Made by a program: the position numbers and the translations under genes. A DNA stretch of 64,000 nucleotides from Motacilla alba alba (Eukaryota > Chordata > Aves > Passeriformes > Motacillidae): contig NC_052021.1 of assembly GCF_015832195.1 (NCBI RefSeq), positions 26,270,286-26,334,285 of the forward strand, read 5' to 3'. Shown in pieces: positions 27,845 to 42,934 of the stretch (position 1 is its first letter; the number at the start of each line of letters is the position of its first letter). The notes below the pieces were generated by a model. That model was not told the origin of the DNA. It did no database searches and saw nothing but the letters and a program-made list of their open reading frames with translations.

Positions 27845-30800
27845 GAAATCAAGTTGGATGTTATTATTAAAGAACTGATGAGTAATTCATATCCACTGAG
27901 TTTTGACTGCATGAGGATTAATTTGATAATCAAGATCTGGAAAAGAATCAATTAAATAAAGCCAGAGAGCAATGGGAACTAGTCTGTTGTATGGCAGTAT
28001 GTGGGAGGAGAAGGAAAGCAGATATGGAATATTTAAAAATGGGCCATTCAATGTGCCAGAGATCTGATGCAGCCAATAATAACTCACTTAGCATTGCTAA
28101 AAACAGATAATAATCTTCTAATGCAAAAACCACAGTACACAATACCAGCTGAACCCATTTCAGACGTCATGAAGAGGGATGCAGATGCATTGATCAAGGG
28201 AGTGAGATTTGGTGGTTGCTTAGGGACCACTGAGCCTGATCTACTTCCCAAAGAGGAGGCATATGCTGGTTTGGATGGCTAACATGCTGATGTGGCATTT
28301 CAGAAATGCTGAATTTCATCTCTCTGGGGAAAATTCTTCTGAGCAAACTTGATTGAGAATAAAAAATTATAAGTTAATAAATTAAATTGAGATTTTGTAA
28401 AGAAACCTTGCAGAATATTTACTGCACTCTTCCCACTCAATAATAGAAAAATCAACAGGGGTGTTCTCTCTGGGAAGTTTAAAATAAAATCTATGGCTGA
28501 TGGAAGAATTTAGATGTTTCAGGAGAATGTCACAAGAAAGGACGGAGACCCAGTACCAGATAAAGACTGTAAAGGAGCTAGAATTGATGCAAAAAAAGCA
28601 GAACTGTTTGAGAAATATCTTGCTTTCCAATAAGTACTTAATTTCTCTTTGGAAAAGAGCAGGATAATCTTGTTGTATCGAATCAGAAGGATACAGTACA
28701 CTGAAGTCAATATTTAGTGAGAATATGGTAATGTTTTTCCTAGTAGAACTGCACTAAAAATCAACTCATCTGGTTACCAGCACCAAAGAACCTGAAGTTG
28801 GATCCAGAAATTCCCAGAACTTTTTGCCATGAGAATTTAATTAAAAAATCATGGAATGTGGCAAAAAAATTCAAACTGAGGAAGAAGGGATAAGTGTTGG
28901 AAAATGATGACTGGAATTGTTTGTGTAGCTCTAGTGTGATTAGTCTGATACAAGCAAGGAACAATATTACAGGAATTTTTAAGATGAATACAATTGATAA
29001 AGACTGAAGAGGATAGAAGTGTAGTTGTTTCTGTCAGTGTAATCTTCTGTTAAAAGGAGTTAGCTGTTTTTTTCCCCCCAAGATTTTTAGTTCTGTTTGT
29101 TTACATTTGTATATAGATAATGAGATTTCATGTTTGCCATGTATTTTGCTTCATATCTCCCTGGCCTTTTATTTTTAGGGAAGAACCACATCATCTGTAC
29201 AGCAAATTGTTACTGTATTAAAAGCCCCAAACTCTGAAATGTCTGAGAAACATTGGCAGTAGTGAATTTCCTTCAGATAGAAGTCTTTTCACAGGGGCTT
29301 GGAAACAGTCTTATTCAGCAATTCCACCAACAGTTTGGAGTAAACCTAGATGCTGCTCCCTAGAAGCATAAAAATTGCTGCAGTTTTGAATAACAATATT
29401 GTAACCTCAGTTTGTGCAGCAAGCTGGGCCCTTGTTAACACAGTATGTTCTAAAGCCAAATCCAAACTAGTAAGTACAGAAAAGGATATTTGAGTTAAAA
29501 TTGCACTGCAGTAGTAAGGGAAATGAGATCAAAACAGTGGTGTTTTGCAGAAAGTCTTGCTTCCACTCAAATACCTGTTACTGGGTTAACAAGGTGAAGC
29601 CTCCTAGGCTGTGGCATGCAGGGTAATGTGGGGTAAGCCAGTGGCGTGTCCAGATTTGAACTTGGCAAACCTGTGATTTTATGCAGCATAATGAGAGGAG
29701 GAATGGAAAAGGCTGATGAGGCAGTGTCAGGATTGAACCAAAATTTGCAAAAGGAGAAGATTGAAGAAGCAGTTTTCAGGTAAAGATAGGAACTCAAGTT
29801 GCATTTATGCATTAGGGAGGCAATGAAAGGATTAAAAAGGGAGAAGTGGTGAAAAGTAAAATCTCTCATCATTCCCAACTGCTTTGCTCTCTCCTCCACT
29901 TTGATTTCTGGCTCATAAGCAACCATTTTTGCTAAAATCCTTTTTCTGTTCCTATTTGTGTCATGGAAATAATCTGATCACCAGTAGTCAGCTGTGAGTA
30001 CTGGCTCCTCACTCATACCATGGCATCATTTCCTTTTGTGTGTCAGAACTAAAATCAAGGCAGGTTGAGGATAACCCTGATTTGTCTGTCTTGCTAGAGC
30101 AAAGTGAGCACCATGTGAGGAATGCTGAGATATTTGATGGTTCAGGCATGCTGGGCTCCAAGCTCTCAGACAGGGGATAACTTGCAGGGGTTTGATGATG
30201 CCATAAATAGGGTTGTCCACATGCTGGTGAGCAGCCTGTGATGGGCTGTGATAAAGGTCACAAGTCTGTGAGCGTCTGGATCCTGTGTGTTCACTGTGGC
30301 AGTATCACAGGATTGCCTGTGGTTCTTTCTCAGGCTGAAGATATTTAGGCTCTGTAGGGGCATTGTCCAGTGCAGAAGTGGACATCCTGTAAATACTGCA
30401 CATGACTCAGCTGTTTTGTGGTGTTGTCTTTGACGTGGAGGAGGCTCATAACTTACCGGAGTGTGAAGAGATGTTCATCTAGCTCATTTGGTTCATACTG
30501 AAAGATTATCTTCTCCAAAGTGAGTCAGTACATGTCACCACAAGAATTTTTGCTTTCTTTTCTTGAACACTTTATCCTATGGTGAGGGTGAAGCAAATGC
30601 TTCTTTGCAGTAATGTGTAAATATAATTCCATACTAGAGAGCTTCATTGATGTGTAGTGTCTGGGGCTTAAACTGACCATGGAATTGCTTATACTGGAAG
30701 CAACAGAAATGGTTAATTGATTTATTCCACGACCTTAAATCCATCAATAACCCACTGAAAAGCAGACATATGCTTCAGTGGCTGGGCAGAATTAGTGGGT

Positions 30801-33800
30801 AAGAAAAGAGTGACATGATTTGATTTTTTTTAAAATTAATTACAGTGTATAGCCTTTTCTTCAGCAAGTTTTCAGCTCTAATCATGGATTATAATGCCTC
30901 TTTGAAGATACTAGATTATCTTTTGAGGGGGTTTTATAAAAATTTGACCAGGAAATCTTAAGTTTGTGGCCCTATTAGGTGTCCAGTTCAGCATTTGAGA
31001 AGGGAGATGTTCGTATACTGTGAAACATCAGATTACAGTTGATAAGGTTCCTCTGTGCTTCACCTAAATCAAGTTACATTGAGCTGAATGAGAGTCTTGG
31101 GCTGAAATTGCTCTGGTGGTATAGAGGATCCTGTGCTTTTGCTGAGGATGTAGATAATGTGAAATAGTTGAAGCCAGTGAGCTTTGCCCTGGGGCTGTGA
31201 GGTGAAGCATTTGCTGTTGATAAACCAAAGAGGTAAATTTTAATTCAGAGCTTTGAGACTTTTCATAGGTACAACCTCAATGTTCTTGTTAGGCTTCTTG
31301 AAAACACTGAGATTTTTTGCATTCCCCACTAAATCGGTGGATTTAAAGCAGATTCTTCCTCTTTCTTCTTCTAACAATGCTGTGAGCATCTAAAGGAAAA
31401 TTTCCTCTTAACTTTTTTCCCTGGGTTCAAGCAGTTTCAGCTTGAGCAGATACTGCACTGCATCCAGCTCATCTGTGTGGTGCTGGGGCTTTTAGGCAGC
31501 TTTCTCTTTGCCTTTTCTTTCTGCAGTAAATGGCTGCTAGGCCTCCCCGATGGGGTCTTTTAAAAAATAGAAAAGATCAAATGTGTGTACAGAGTACTTC
31601 AAAATCACAAGAGAAATGAATCTACAACATTATTCTGTTGAAGAAAAGTTGTATTGTTGGTAAGCACTCCCCACTCCCTGCAAGAAAGTCCCACGCTGGA
31701 GCAGGGAGGGTACAAGGGCAGTATTGTTTGTGAGTCCTGGCATAAATCTCTGTCCTTGCTGCCCCAGCACACTGGAGCAATGCAGAGGCAATTGCTTTAG
31801 TGCAGCAGGCAAATTGCTTTGTGCAAGCAATTCAGCTGCTGCTCATGAGAAACAGAACTGCAGGAGCTGTTTGATGGACTTTCATATAAATGAAGCGTGA
31901 TCAGAAGATGTTTCTGGTGGAGTTTTGAGTCCCAAAGATTTCACACTTCTACACTGCCCTGTGCAGATGCCAGGGTACTGATCCTGAATGCTAGCCCAGA
32001 ATTCCCAGAGAGTCAGTGTTCAAGTGCTGGATGCAAGCTAAGAGATCTCTACAGATGGTTGCAAGGTGGTTTTTTAAAACACTTTTGGGAATGTGAGAGC
32101 TGGCACCAAAATTATTTTGGAATGCAGTCCGTCAGAAAGATGTGATGTAAACCAGATTTCTGTGTGCTGTTACAAGTCAGTACCATATTAATCTGGTTGA
32201 ATTAGTATCATCATTACTTTACAAAGAGAGACTGTTTTATGGCTTCTCACTGATTTTTATGGAAGTCTCTGAAACATGACAAGGCATAACAATATTTTTT
32301 GGAGATGAGCTGAATTTGTACACTGGAAGAGAAGGCACTTAAAGGGCTGCCTTCCTCACTGGTGTGAATTTTACAATTTCACTGGAAAAATGGCCACTTA
32401 TCTGACTGTGAACTTGATTAAAATGCTTGTCTAGCAAATCTTCATTCATTTTGATGATGATCCAAGAACCAAGGCAGGGAACTGGAAATACCTCTACCAA
32501 TTCATGTCCTGGGTAAAACCCTCTATGAGTGCCATTTCTTGGCTCAATTTTTATGGCTTCATGAGTCCTAGAAATTACTCAGACATATTTGTAGCTGTAA
32601 AATTATTTAGCAAATGTACCTTTTGTGAACTGGGACGTGGAGTGTTTTAAAACTTGAGATGGCATCTTTGGTGGAAGAGGTTAAATGCTGAACATTAGAG
32701 AACTTCAGGGAGATTCAGAACTTTGCGGAGGTTTGGCAGGAAGAGGATGCTCTTTTATGGCACAAAATCTAAATCAAGCTGTATTTCTGTGTCCCAAAGT
32801 GTCATCCAAATCACATGCTGCAGCTTGTCTCTTTCCAGTAATGCTGTTTGACATATTGTCAGTAACACCGAGTATGTTTTTCCCCTTCCTCACTCTCTGT
32901 GTGTCAGCACATTTACAGCTGTGATTAAGAGTCCGCTGTTTAACATTTCATAAGTTTTTGGGTTACCTCACACTGAAATAAGCCAGTCTTCATCTGAGAG
33001 CACTAAACTGCATGTACATCCCATTGCTTTTTCAAAATAAAAGAACTCTTGAGAATGAACCATGTGTGAAATAATAGGATCATGTGTGTACACATAGGGA
33101 AAAACTTGGTGAGAAGGCTGAAGTTGTGTAGCTGAGTGGGAGTTTACTTCTACAGTATGTTAAAAATGTCATAAATATATTCACAAATTGTTTAAATTCT
33201 TAAGTGAGGCTGGAGGGTTTCTAACATGGCATGTGAAGATTTACTGCCATCTACTGTGCAGTTGAACACTAATTATGTGTAACAGATAAAACAAAAGGAA
33301 TGAATTGGGTTAGTGTACATTTTTTGGAAGGGGGACATGGGTTAGGATTTCAGGTATTATCCCAAACAGACTGTGGGGTTTGAAGTTCTGTCTGAGCAAG
33401 GGCAGGGCGATGATGCAGAGCAGAATCCAGTGCATCAATTTCCAGACTGTGTGTATGACCAAGTGGCCAGGCACAACCCTGGGCTCTCCCACCCGGCACT
33501 ACAGCTACACAACCGAGGGGTTTCTTTAAAGATGCCCTGCAAGTGTTGGAAGAACCTGCAGCTGTTTCCAATGGATCTGACTTTTATTATCTTCATAAGG
33601 TAAGTACTTATTCCTAAAAACCCTCCTGGAGGTGATACCTCTTAGCACATTTGTACGAAATAGACTCTTAACCAGAAATAGAGATTTTTAAACCCCAAGT
33701 AGGGTGGTTAAATTGCTTTAAATTTCTGCATGTTTTGTTAAGGTAAAAGGCAAAATGCTGAGTGAGAAATAGTTGAAGTATCTCAATGCTCTGGCAGGGA

Positions 33801-36400
33801 GGGGAAACCTAGTAATTGTTAGTTACTGCCTTCCCACCTGTAATAAGGAGCTTTTGAGCTTCTCTCACACACGTTTTGCCATGATATGTGACTTTTTACT
33901 CCAGTGTGAATCTCTCCTTAGTACATAACTGAACGGGCTTCTGAGCTCTTGCATACTGCAGCTGGGGCTGTAGGTCCCTTCATGTGGGCCAGGAATGCAG
34001 CCCTTCAGATTGCTGAATTCCCGTGCCACTCTTAGGCCAGCTGTCTGCCTCCTTAAACCTGCTTCTGGTTCTGCCCTGCCTCCTGTTCCTGCAGGCTTGC
34101 TCCAAAATTTGGAAGATGCTGGTTAGGTGTCTGTGCTGGCTGCTGAATCCATAGCAGCTTGGCAGTGGAGGGAAGCAAGTGGGTGTTTAGATGTGGGTGC
34201 TGCCATTGAGACTTTCCTTTCAGGATCATTATTGTGCTTCAAACTTTTGCTAGACAAGTCTTTGTAAGCTAAGAGAGAGATTAAATGGTCCTCCAGCATT
34301 AGTGGATCTTTTCCTTACATCAAAACCATGCATTTCTTTTAAGAATTAAGCCTACAATTAGAATTGCAATTTAAGGCAGTTCTAGGCAATGAGGAAGCGG
34401 TGGTGAACTGATCAAGAAACTCAGGCTGTTGTTAAATCCTTTTCTTTCCCAAGCAGAAAAGTCCCAGGCCTTCTTCAATTAAATAGGTCTTCACCTATTT
34501 AGATTCAATGTTATTTGGGATAAAAACTTAAAGCTGAGTTTAGTATATAGAAAAAAGCCCAAATACGTTTATATTGCTGCAGTAGAAGGAATCATTAGGG
34601 AAGTATTCAGAAGACTTTTTCTACCTTTTGCTTCTTGCAAGATTGTAATTTTTTTCTGGAAAATTCTTACACTAGAGCTTGCAAATGTGCCATACCTCAG
34701 TGCTGTACCTTGTAGTGTTTTGGCAGTGTGGGGAGTTCTAATTTTCTGCTGTATAATTTTCTTCTACTCTATAGGATCACTGGTGTTGGTCTTATTACAG
34801 CTGTGTACAACCACAGCTCTATTGCATCTAGTTTTATGTCCTTCACTGTAACAATGCACTAAATTCTGATAGTAATAATGCTAATTATATCAGGAAGGAA
34901 AACAAACAGGGTGGCATTAGTGAGGAGTTATTTTTCACACTTAAAGACATCATTACAATTATCTGAAATTTCTTATTAAAATGCCTGAAAAAAATTGCAT
35001 CTCTCTCTTCTCCCCCTGTTTACCATGTTGTATTATCTATTCATCATAATTTTTATAGCAGTTTGCTACAATTAGGAAAGATTTCCAGGAGGATAAAATT
35101 GTCTGATCTAACTGAGGCTGTTCCCTTCTTCCTATAGAGAGTTGAATGATATGGATATGATCTTTGTAGTCCTGTTGCTGAATATATGACAGATACAGGT
35201 GCATGTCAGTTGTTAATTTAATTTGTCTGAACACACTAGCAAATTTCCTGATAGATCACCCCTGAGGCCTGTATGTAAAGCATGTTTAAAAAAATCCCAC
35301 TGCTTATAGAAAGCAGATCCTGGGAGACTGATGACACATTCAGATCATTGTGAATCATGATGTGGAAAAATAGATTTTTCTGGATTGCTTTTAAGAGTTC
35401 TGCTCAGCTTTATCATAATTAAGGCTTTTCACTGTGGTATTGGAGTTCAGTGAAACTACACAATAACTAGTATATTATTAATGCTGTTTCCTCTTACTCT
35501 GTCAAAAGAACACCTCAGGGTGCCTGCCATAAATGAGATCCTAAGATCATGGTAGGGCTGGTGCCTTTTTGTTTATAACCATAAAGGAACCAGTATAGTA
35601 GAAGTGCCAGTGTGTATTTTTTGCTGGGTGACTTAATATTGTGCTATTTCAAATAGTGCTACTTCAAATTGATGGGTATTTTCAGTGGCATTTTGAGTTT
35701 TCACATTTAAAACACAGCAGTGTGGAATTTGGTCATTTTTGGGGAGGATCTACAGCATCTGCTTATCTTTTCACTCTTGCTATGCACCCTGCTGCTTTAA
35801 AACCTGTGATTCCCTGGAGCAAATTGGGGTTGTAAGATCCAGATGTAGAAAAGGGACAAGGATTCTAATCCCAAAGGAATTTGGCTTTTTGGCAGTCACT
35901 ATAGGCAGACAGGTGTGGATGACTTTGGAGCTGGCTTTAGGTCTGTCACTTGATAGGGCTGCTAATGAGCTGTTTTATGCTTCCTTGCTGTAGTGGATGA
36001 TGTTGTAATTCCGAGGATAGAATCAGGTTTCCTTTCGGGAGTATTGTCTGCAGCTCCTCAAGAGATCTCTGCCCAGGATCTTTCATGGAGCTGTAGTTAA
36101 AGTCTTTTCTTATGCACACATATAGTTATTCTTTTAGTAAATAGGAGTGCCCACCCAGATACTGGTATGCTCAAGCATAATGCAATGAATTACTTTCTTC
36201 ATGCCTGATAGGAGGGAATTCCACAGCCTAATTGGCTGCACAGAGCACTGAGCAGGACCAGAGCATGGGGAATGCTGTCTTACAAATGACAAAATGCTCC
36301 TTTACAGTCAGATGCAGAGCGTGTCAAAGTCTGTAATGAGCCAGACTGAATGTTCAGCAGTGCAAAGGCATGGAAATTTTAGAATTGCATTGAAAAATTT

Positions 36401-36441
36401 AATTCTGTCACTAATTCTGTCACAGTGGTGTGACAGAATTA
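36401..36441. repeat. Perfect 13-bp inverted repeat with 4-base loop, plus a direct half-copy
   Basis: TAATTCTGTCACA at 36412-36424 is exactly complementary to TGTGACAGAATTA at 36429-36441, with the loop gtgg between. AATTCTGTCACT also occurs directly in front, at 36401-36412. This makes two tandem left arms and one right arm, so alternative hairpins are possible in DNA or RNA. No transposon family was recognised. Confidence 0.9.
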
Positions 36442-39400
36442 CATTGTAAATGCACTGAGGCTCCCATGTGACCATTAACAGCATTTCCTCAGATCTTGAA
36501 TATGTTACAGCAAATACCCAGAGGAAGCTGAGTCTGTACTGCTGAGATCAATAAATATTTTATCTTTGGGTGAAAAGAATGGTGGTGAGGAATAAAGCCT
36601 GCAGTGCTTTTTGTATTCACCTTTGCTTTCCAGTAGTTGAAAGCTATGACAAAGCATACTGGACATTGACTATTTTTTTTTTGCTTGTTTACTCAAGAAT
36701 TTGAAAGCCTGACTAAATATGTGTCATCTCTGAAACACAGCTTTAGAAATAAATCAAGATTTTGCCCCTTAAGTTGAAGGAAACTTTTTTAATAACTTTG
36801 TTTTTTTGTTTTTTTTTTTTTAGTTCTGTGCCATTTTTCACTCTTACACAACAGTGTTTTAAAAGGAGATGGCCAGCTACTTTCAAAGCATTGAACAGTG
36901 GTGTTTTGTTTGTAACCTTTTACCTTGGGAAGAAGAAGCAACAAATGAAAAGTTTAAAAGGCTTCATGTGTTTTTTTTAATGTGAACAAATATCAGTTAG
37001 AAAGCTTTTATGTGAGTAAATAGTTTTCAGCTTTGGAAAAAGGAAGATCCAGTTTATTTGGAATACCCCCAAATCTGTCTGTATTCCTAACAGGGCTCCC
37101 CAGGTGTCTTCTGTAAAATAATCTGACTTCAGAGTGCGTCCTTCTCTTGACATATACTGCAATTTTCAAGTGATGTATGAAATATTTAAGTATCTCTGAG
37201 TAATCCCCTACTGCTCTGCTGCTCTGTGATTATTTATCCCTCCTGTCTGGGGAGGAGGATAACACTGGAAGAGATGATTTGAAGGTGGAAGGAAAAGGGG
37301 CCTTGGATTTTAGTGCAGAAGGCATTCCACTCACAGGGAGAAAGAGGGACAAGTGAGCAAGTGGACCCCAAAGCTAATAAAGTGATAAAGAAAAAACATT
37401 TCCTGTGCTGTGAAGAGTTTGAGGGTGAGGACTTACAAGAGAGGCTTCAAGCCCTGGGATCTACAGAACCACTTGAAGAGCTCTGTCATGGTGGAAGGGA
37501 TGAGGGCCATGCACATCTTATGAAGGTGTGGGTCCCATTCATTTAGACAGGAGATGCATATTGAAGTTCTAGCTGTAACCTGATGAAAAGGCATGGATAG
37601 GGGAGTGGCAGGATTTGGCAACCAGATGCTGGAGGGAAGAGGAGAGGATCCATGTGGATAGCAGGGTGGAAAAAAGGACAAGCAGGTGGAACTGCAAAAG
37701 ATCCCTTGCCAAAGAAGAGAGATGGTTGGAAGTGAAAGAACCTGCTAGAAGGTCAGGGAGATACACCAGGAGTTGCTCTTGCCTGGATATTTGTTGAAAC
37801 TATTTTCAGGTCAGTTTGGAAATATGCACATTGATCTGATACTGTTTTCTCCCTGTTTTCTCTTGTACTGTTTATCCCTTGCACCATATGGATCAATTCA
37901 TGGTCTTTAACTCAATCCAACGAAAAACATGGAGAAGGCAAGTGCATGTGTTCTCTGTTTCTCTCATTCCTTTTTTTTCTTTTCTGTCAATGCTCTGAAA
38001 AAGCTTTATTGCAGTTTGTTACACTGTTTTTAACTCTTGTCTCTTTAACATTCTGAAGCCAGACATCCCCATCTAGTGGTTATTCCGCCTTCACTCACCA
38101 AGTACCACTTTGGGAAGGAGGATGCCCTGAACACACACACAGAGCAGGAAGACCAGCTGTAGCCCCTCTGTTACTTCAATGCATTCCTTATGGGTGTCTT
38201 AAACTGCTGTGAGTCCAGAACAAAGTACTTACAATTTTTTTCCCAAAGGAAATCTTTTTAGTACATAGTGGGAAAAAATTTGCTGATATATGGAAGGGAA
38301 TTATTTTACTACTGCTTATGGCACAGCAAATACACATGAAGATGCTTGTCATCATAACTGTATGCAGAAAATAAAGCAGGATTAGTCTTGTTTATTAACA
38401 AGAAAATGAAAAAACGAACTAGTTACTAGACATTGTTTTGTGAATTAAATTATTGCATTAAAGTAAAATTGTTGGGACCTTGTAGCGCATGTAATAATGC
38501 AGAATAATGTTTCTGCTTCATGCAATCCTTTGTAGTCTTTCAGAGAAAAACAAAATCTCTTGTTTTTCTTGTTGGAGTCCTGCTTCCTGAAGGCTTCACC
38601 ATAACTCCCTGTTGAGTGGCTGATGGGTGTTGGTGGTGGCTGCAAGTCAGGAGCAGTTCAAGGCTGGTCTTTGTCTGAGAGGTGCCCAGGCTGGGGCTGT
38701 AGTGCAGCCATCTGACCCTCCTTGGCTGTGAGAGAAATGGTGCCAACAAATGCAGTCAACCTCTCACAACCTGGGATGGGGAAACATTTTCAGGACCACT
38801 TGGGATGGGAGAAAGAAGGGAACTCCTCTCTTATTCAATGGCAAAATCAAGGTGTGCACCAGGTGTAAACTCCCATCTTCTTCCTCACAGGAAGCTTCAT
38901 TGTGCTTTCCCCACCATGGGGTGTCCTCCAGCTGTGGGCAAAGAAATCTCTCATGGACTTCACTGCAGGAATGGAAACAGAGTTCTCTATTTCTCCTCAA
39001 TCTTTAATTAATTTTGCTTCTCTTCTTGAAGGCCCTTTTACTTTCTCTACATACATACATAAATATTCAGAGATCACAAGATAATTTGTTGGATCCCTCC
39101 CCATGCCCTGAATTACAAGGTCTTCAGGGCCAATCAGATTTGCTTTATGTCAGGAAGGGCTAAAATGTAGCCAGAGCTAGAAAGCCAGAGAGGAGAAGGA
39201 GAAAGAGGCTCTTTATCTCTTCTCCTGCAGTGGGGGACCATCTTCAGAAGTGCCTGGCTGCGGACTGGGTGCAGAAGCTGGTGTCCATGTCAGCTGAATA
39301 ACTCACCCCTGTTTGTTGCTGGAGGTGGTAGTAAGAATATTCAGCTGAAATTCTGAGAATTGGCTCCATTTCCACCATCCTCAAATGAGTATTTTTGTCA

Positions 39401-42400
39401 TGTATTTTATATGGTCATTTTTTCAGAAGAGCTCTTTACTGGGAATGTCCTACTGTGAAGGTGCTTTCTGTTCCTGTAGCTGAAGCAGAACTGGTTCTGC
39501 ATTACATCTGCTTTGATTTTATTTTTTGTTATCTGTTAATGTCTAAAGAACCATTGGGTGGCAGTATCAGCCAGTGAGCACCTCCAGTAGTTGCTGAGCT
39601 AAATGCAAAAGTCTAGGCAGGAAAGATGAGAAATTACAAGTTTCTTGAGATGGAAAACATGCATTGGTTTCTGTTTGAAGAGGCTGTGTTTGACTCCACA
39701 CCATATATGTTTTGAAAATCCTTTAAAATTAAGTATGATCTCTTTGCTCAACTTTCTTCGAAAGCAGAAGTCTTCATTTGTAATATGAAGTTTTTTTTTA
39801 GGAAGCACCTATGAATGTAGAATAAAATTAATCTCATGCTAAGAATAAGGGAAACTGCAGTGCAGGAGTTCTGGTTGGTGTGTGCCTTTAGGGTTTGCCT
39901 GCACAGGGGTTTGGGTGCTGTTTGAGCTTGGTGTTCCTGAGCTGAGCACACACATCAGGGTAGTAGCATCTGGGATTCACATCATACATTTATTTTCATT
40001 TTAATTTTATTCACTTTTTTGGTTAATACGAAGCTCACTTGTGTATTCAGCTTCATGACTGGAAAATAGCATTTGTGGTGACCTGCTGTTTAATTCTACA
40101 TTTGAAGGCAGCAGACTTAAAATACCAATGTATTTGTGATGATGTAGAACTTGCAAAACTGAGTAAGAGTGCCTGCTTTTAGGCTCTATTTCTAGCTAAG
40201 CTTGTGTTTTCTGTGATAGGAATTGTAATTATTTTTGTCATGGGGATCATGTCAGTTCTATTATAGGCATTTTCACAGAATTACTGCTTTATACATTCAT
40301 GCTGTTAGCTCTCAGCACTCTCTCCTAAGTTCAAGGCTGGCAAGACCATGAAATCTGCAAGCAAATTTTAATTTGCTCATAATATCCTTCACTTCACAAA
40401 CCCCATCCTGATCCTGAACAGGAGCATTTGAGAGATACCAAAAAAAGCCCCCATGATCATGTTGTTCACATCTTGCTTTCAAATGCACCAGATAATGCCA
40501 CTTGTTTAAGCTTAGTCATGTCTGGGGGAATGTCAGGAGTCTGCATCACATGAGCTGCTCCTCAGATTTCCCAGCCTGCATCAGCATGTTTTCCTGGGTA
40601 GAAGCAGAGTGGAGATGTTATTAAAATGGTTCATCCTAGGTGATAGTATTGATATTAACTCTCAGGCTTATTCTGTGATTTTCATGCAATATTTCACATT
40701 TACATTCAGCTGATTTATGTGAAAATACTTTAGTATCTTTTTTTCCTTCAGGTATGTGCCTCAGATGGGAGAACATACATTATAACCAACCACCCTCTTT
40801 GTGTTTTTGCTGACAATTTCATCTTCTGCTCAACCCCCAGACTTACCACCTTGGGGCATCTTCGAGCCAAAATTTAGCTTAATTTTAAACATGTGTATCC
40901 TTTCCATGATCTGTTTATAACCTAGTGTTGCTTGTCCTCTTTCCCTCCTTGGAGACCAGGAGGCCAAAGGGACCATTGGCATGTCCTTGCTCATGCTTCA
41001 GGTCAGCAACCTTCTCCTGAGCAAACCCAGCATGCGACAGGCAGGGAAGCACCCGGTACAATCTGGGTTTGTTCCCTCCTGCCTTTGCAGCGCTGGTGAT
41101 AAATGCACCCTGCCTGGAGATACTCCAGACTGGTGAGATCTTTGAGCCTTTCCCCCGAGCATCACTTCAGATGCTCAAGGGCCACTGTACTCACCACACC
41201 AGCTGTGCAAAACCTGAAGAGGATGAGAGATGAGGAAGCAAAAAAGGCTGGCAGCACCAAAACGCTGGGTTGTCTTATGCCTTGCCATCAGGTGACTCGT
41301 ATTCAGGACAAAATCTGCTCAGTGTGTTCAGCTCTGCTCCAGGGCTCTGTTCCCAGGGTCTCTGATCCTGTTTCAAGGGTCAGGAGTAGATTGGCATTGC
41401 TTCCTAAGGCTTCAAGCCTGTGTTTTGTCTGTCCTCTCCCTGTAGTCCCTCCCCCGTGGTGCACATGGAGTTGGATGCCCCTCGTGTGCCCATATAGGGC
41501 AGGGTGTAACTATCTTGTTGACATTGGCTAATCCAGGCAGGCATGTGAAGGGGCAGCAGAGTGTGATGCTCACATGTAGTGTGGCAGATGGCATTGGGAC
41601 TGGCTGTCTCCATCACACCCCTCAGGACCGACATATAAGACAGGGAAAGAGCTTTTTTGCGTACCTCTGCATGCTCCTGACAGAGTTGCTGAAGAGCTGG
41701 GCTGTCTAGCTCCATGTACTGAGCCACACTCATTCCTTGAGGAGAAAATTAATGAATCTTTCTGGTGCTGCAAATTAATGGCAGTTCTGCCATAGTTTTA
41801 ATTTCCACATCATCAATGCATTGTGTTAGGTGAAAATAACAGCAGGACCAGATGTCTTGCAGAAAACACCATCCTGTATTGGTGAAAGCCTAGCTGACCA
41901 TGCCCTTTTCCAAATGTATGGCCAAATGGGACAAAACACAACTAAATTATTTGTTACTGAGTTTTCATCAATGATATCTAGGTAGCCGTCTGAGTTATTT
42001 GTATGTTAATGCTGGAGTGAACAGCCGAGCTTATTGTGTGTATTATTCTCTTTGAAGCTCCAGTGATGAGCAAAGGCTTTGCTTTCAGTAGACAAGTCAG
42101 AGGGTGAAAGTGTCTGAAAGTATTACCAACACAGACAACACAGGCTGGATCATAGCTGGAAGACCTGACTGAAGGCGTACTAAATCTGACAAGAGACTTT
42201 GAGACTGATCTGTTGTGCAGGGGGATTTTAGGTAATCCAGTTAACTGACTGAAAACCAGTGCACCTATGGAAACTGCTCAGGATCTCTTTATAATGGTGC
42301 TGAGCACAGAAAACTGTCTTCACCTGCTGTCCCATCCACCAGGTTATTTCCCTGTATGATAATGAACCACTGCATTCACTGTGGACTACAATACAAAACC

Positions 42401-42689
42401 TAGTAGGAATAGCAGAAAAGTAGGAAAAACATCATTAAAGCAGGTGACTGTGCTCTGGCTGTAGATGGAAGCAGCCAGCAGTAGTGCAGGAGGCCAGCAT
42501 TTCTCTGCAGAAAGAAGGCTTCAGCCTGCATTACACATCTGGATAACTGGGGATTTATTGGTCCCACTTAAAGTATATAACTATCTGCTCTGCTAAATTG
42601 TATTTTATGTGCAGCAAAAATACTTGTTAGAGTATTTGATTAGCACAGTCTTTGAGCCAGGTGGAAAAGAAGTGTGAATGCTGGACACA

Positions 42690-42870
42690 TGAGCAAATCT
42701 CATCTTGGTAGAGGTTTTCCTAGCTAGAAAAAACCACTAAACAGTCGAGTCTGACCTCAGGTGTAACAGATATTTCATACTGTGTGACCCAGAGGGTCGT
42801 TTATCATCCCAAACCCAGGTTTTACAACTCATCCCATCTGATACCAGGATTGACCTGGACTCTGGCAGCA
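42690..42870 (-). mobile_element. Possible ancient CR1-type LINE fragment
   Basis: The stretch around aacagtcgagtctgacctca, with gtaacagatatttcata and tgtgaccca after it, resembles by eye a segment common in old amniote CR1-like LINE copies in reverse orientation. It is strongly diverged, with no intact coding sequence and no terminal octamer. The family call rests on remembered consensus similarity. Confidence 0.4.
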
Positions 42871-42900
42871 GTGTTTCACTGTGATATGTATATTATCAGT

Positions 42901-42934
42901 AGTATATATTGGCAGATAGTATATATTGGCAGAT
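42901..42934 (+). repeat. 17-bp tandem duplication
   Basis: The 17-base unit agtatatattggcagat occurs twice head to tail (42901-42917 and 42918-42934) without a mismatch. It is probably a replication-slippage duplication. Confidence 0.95.

Larger units (their letters stand above)
13860..36400. other. Featureless intronic DNA
   Basis: This stretch holds unique AT-rich sequence with scattered moderately GC-richer patches (around 17050-17400, 21310-21620, 26040-26400, 27190-27480, 31630-31830 and 33370-33560). Open frames up to 145 codons sit in those patches but overlap other frames and match no protein I know. No clear transposon, tRNA or exon was seen. Confidence 0.55.
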
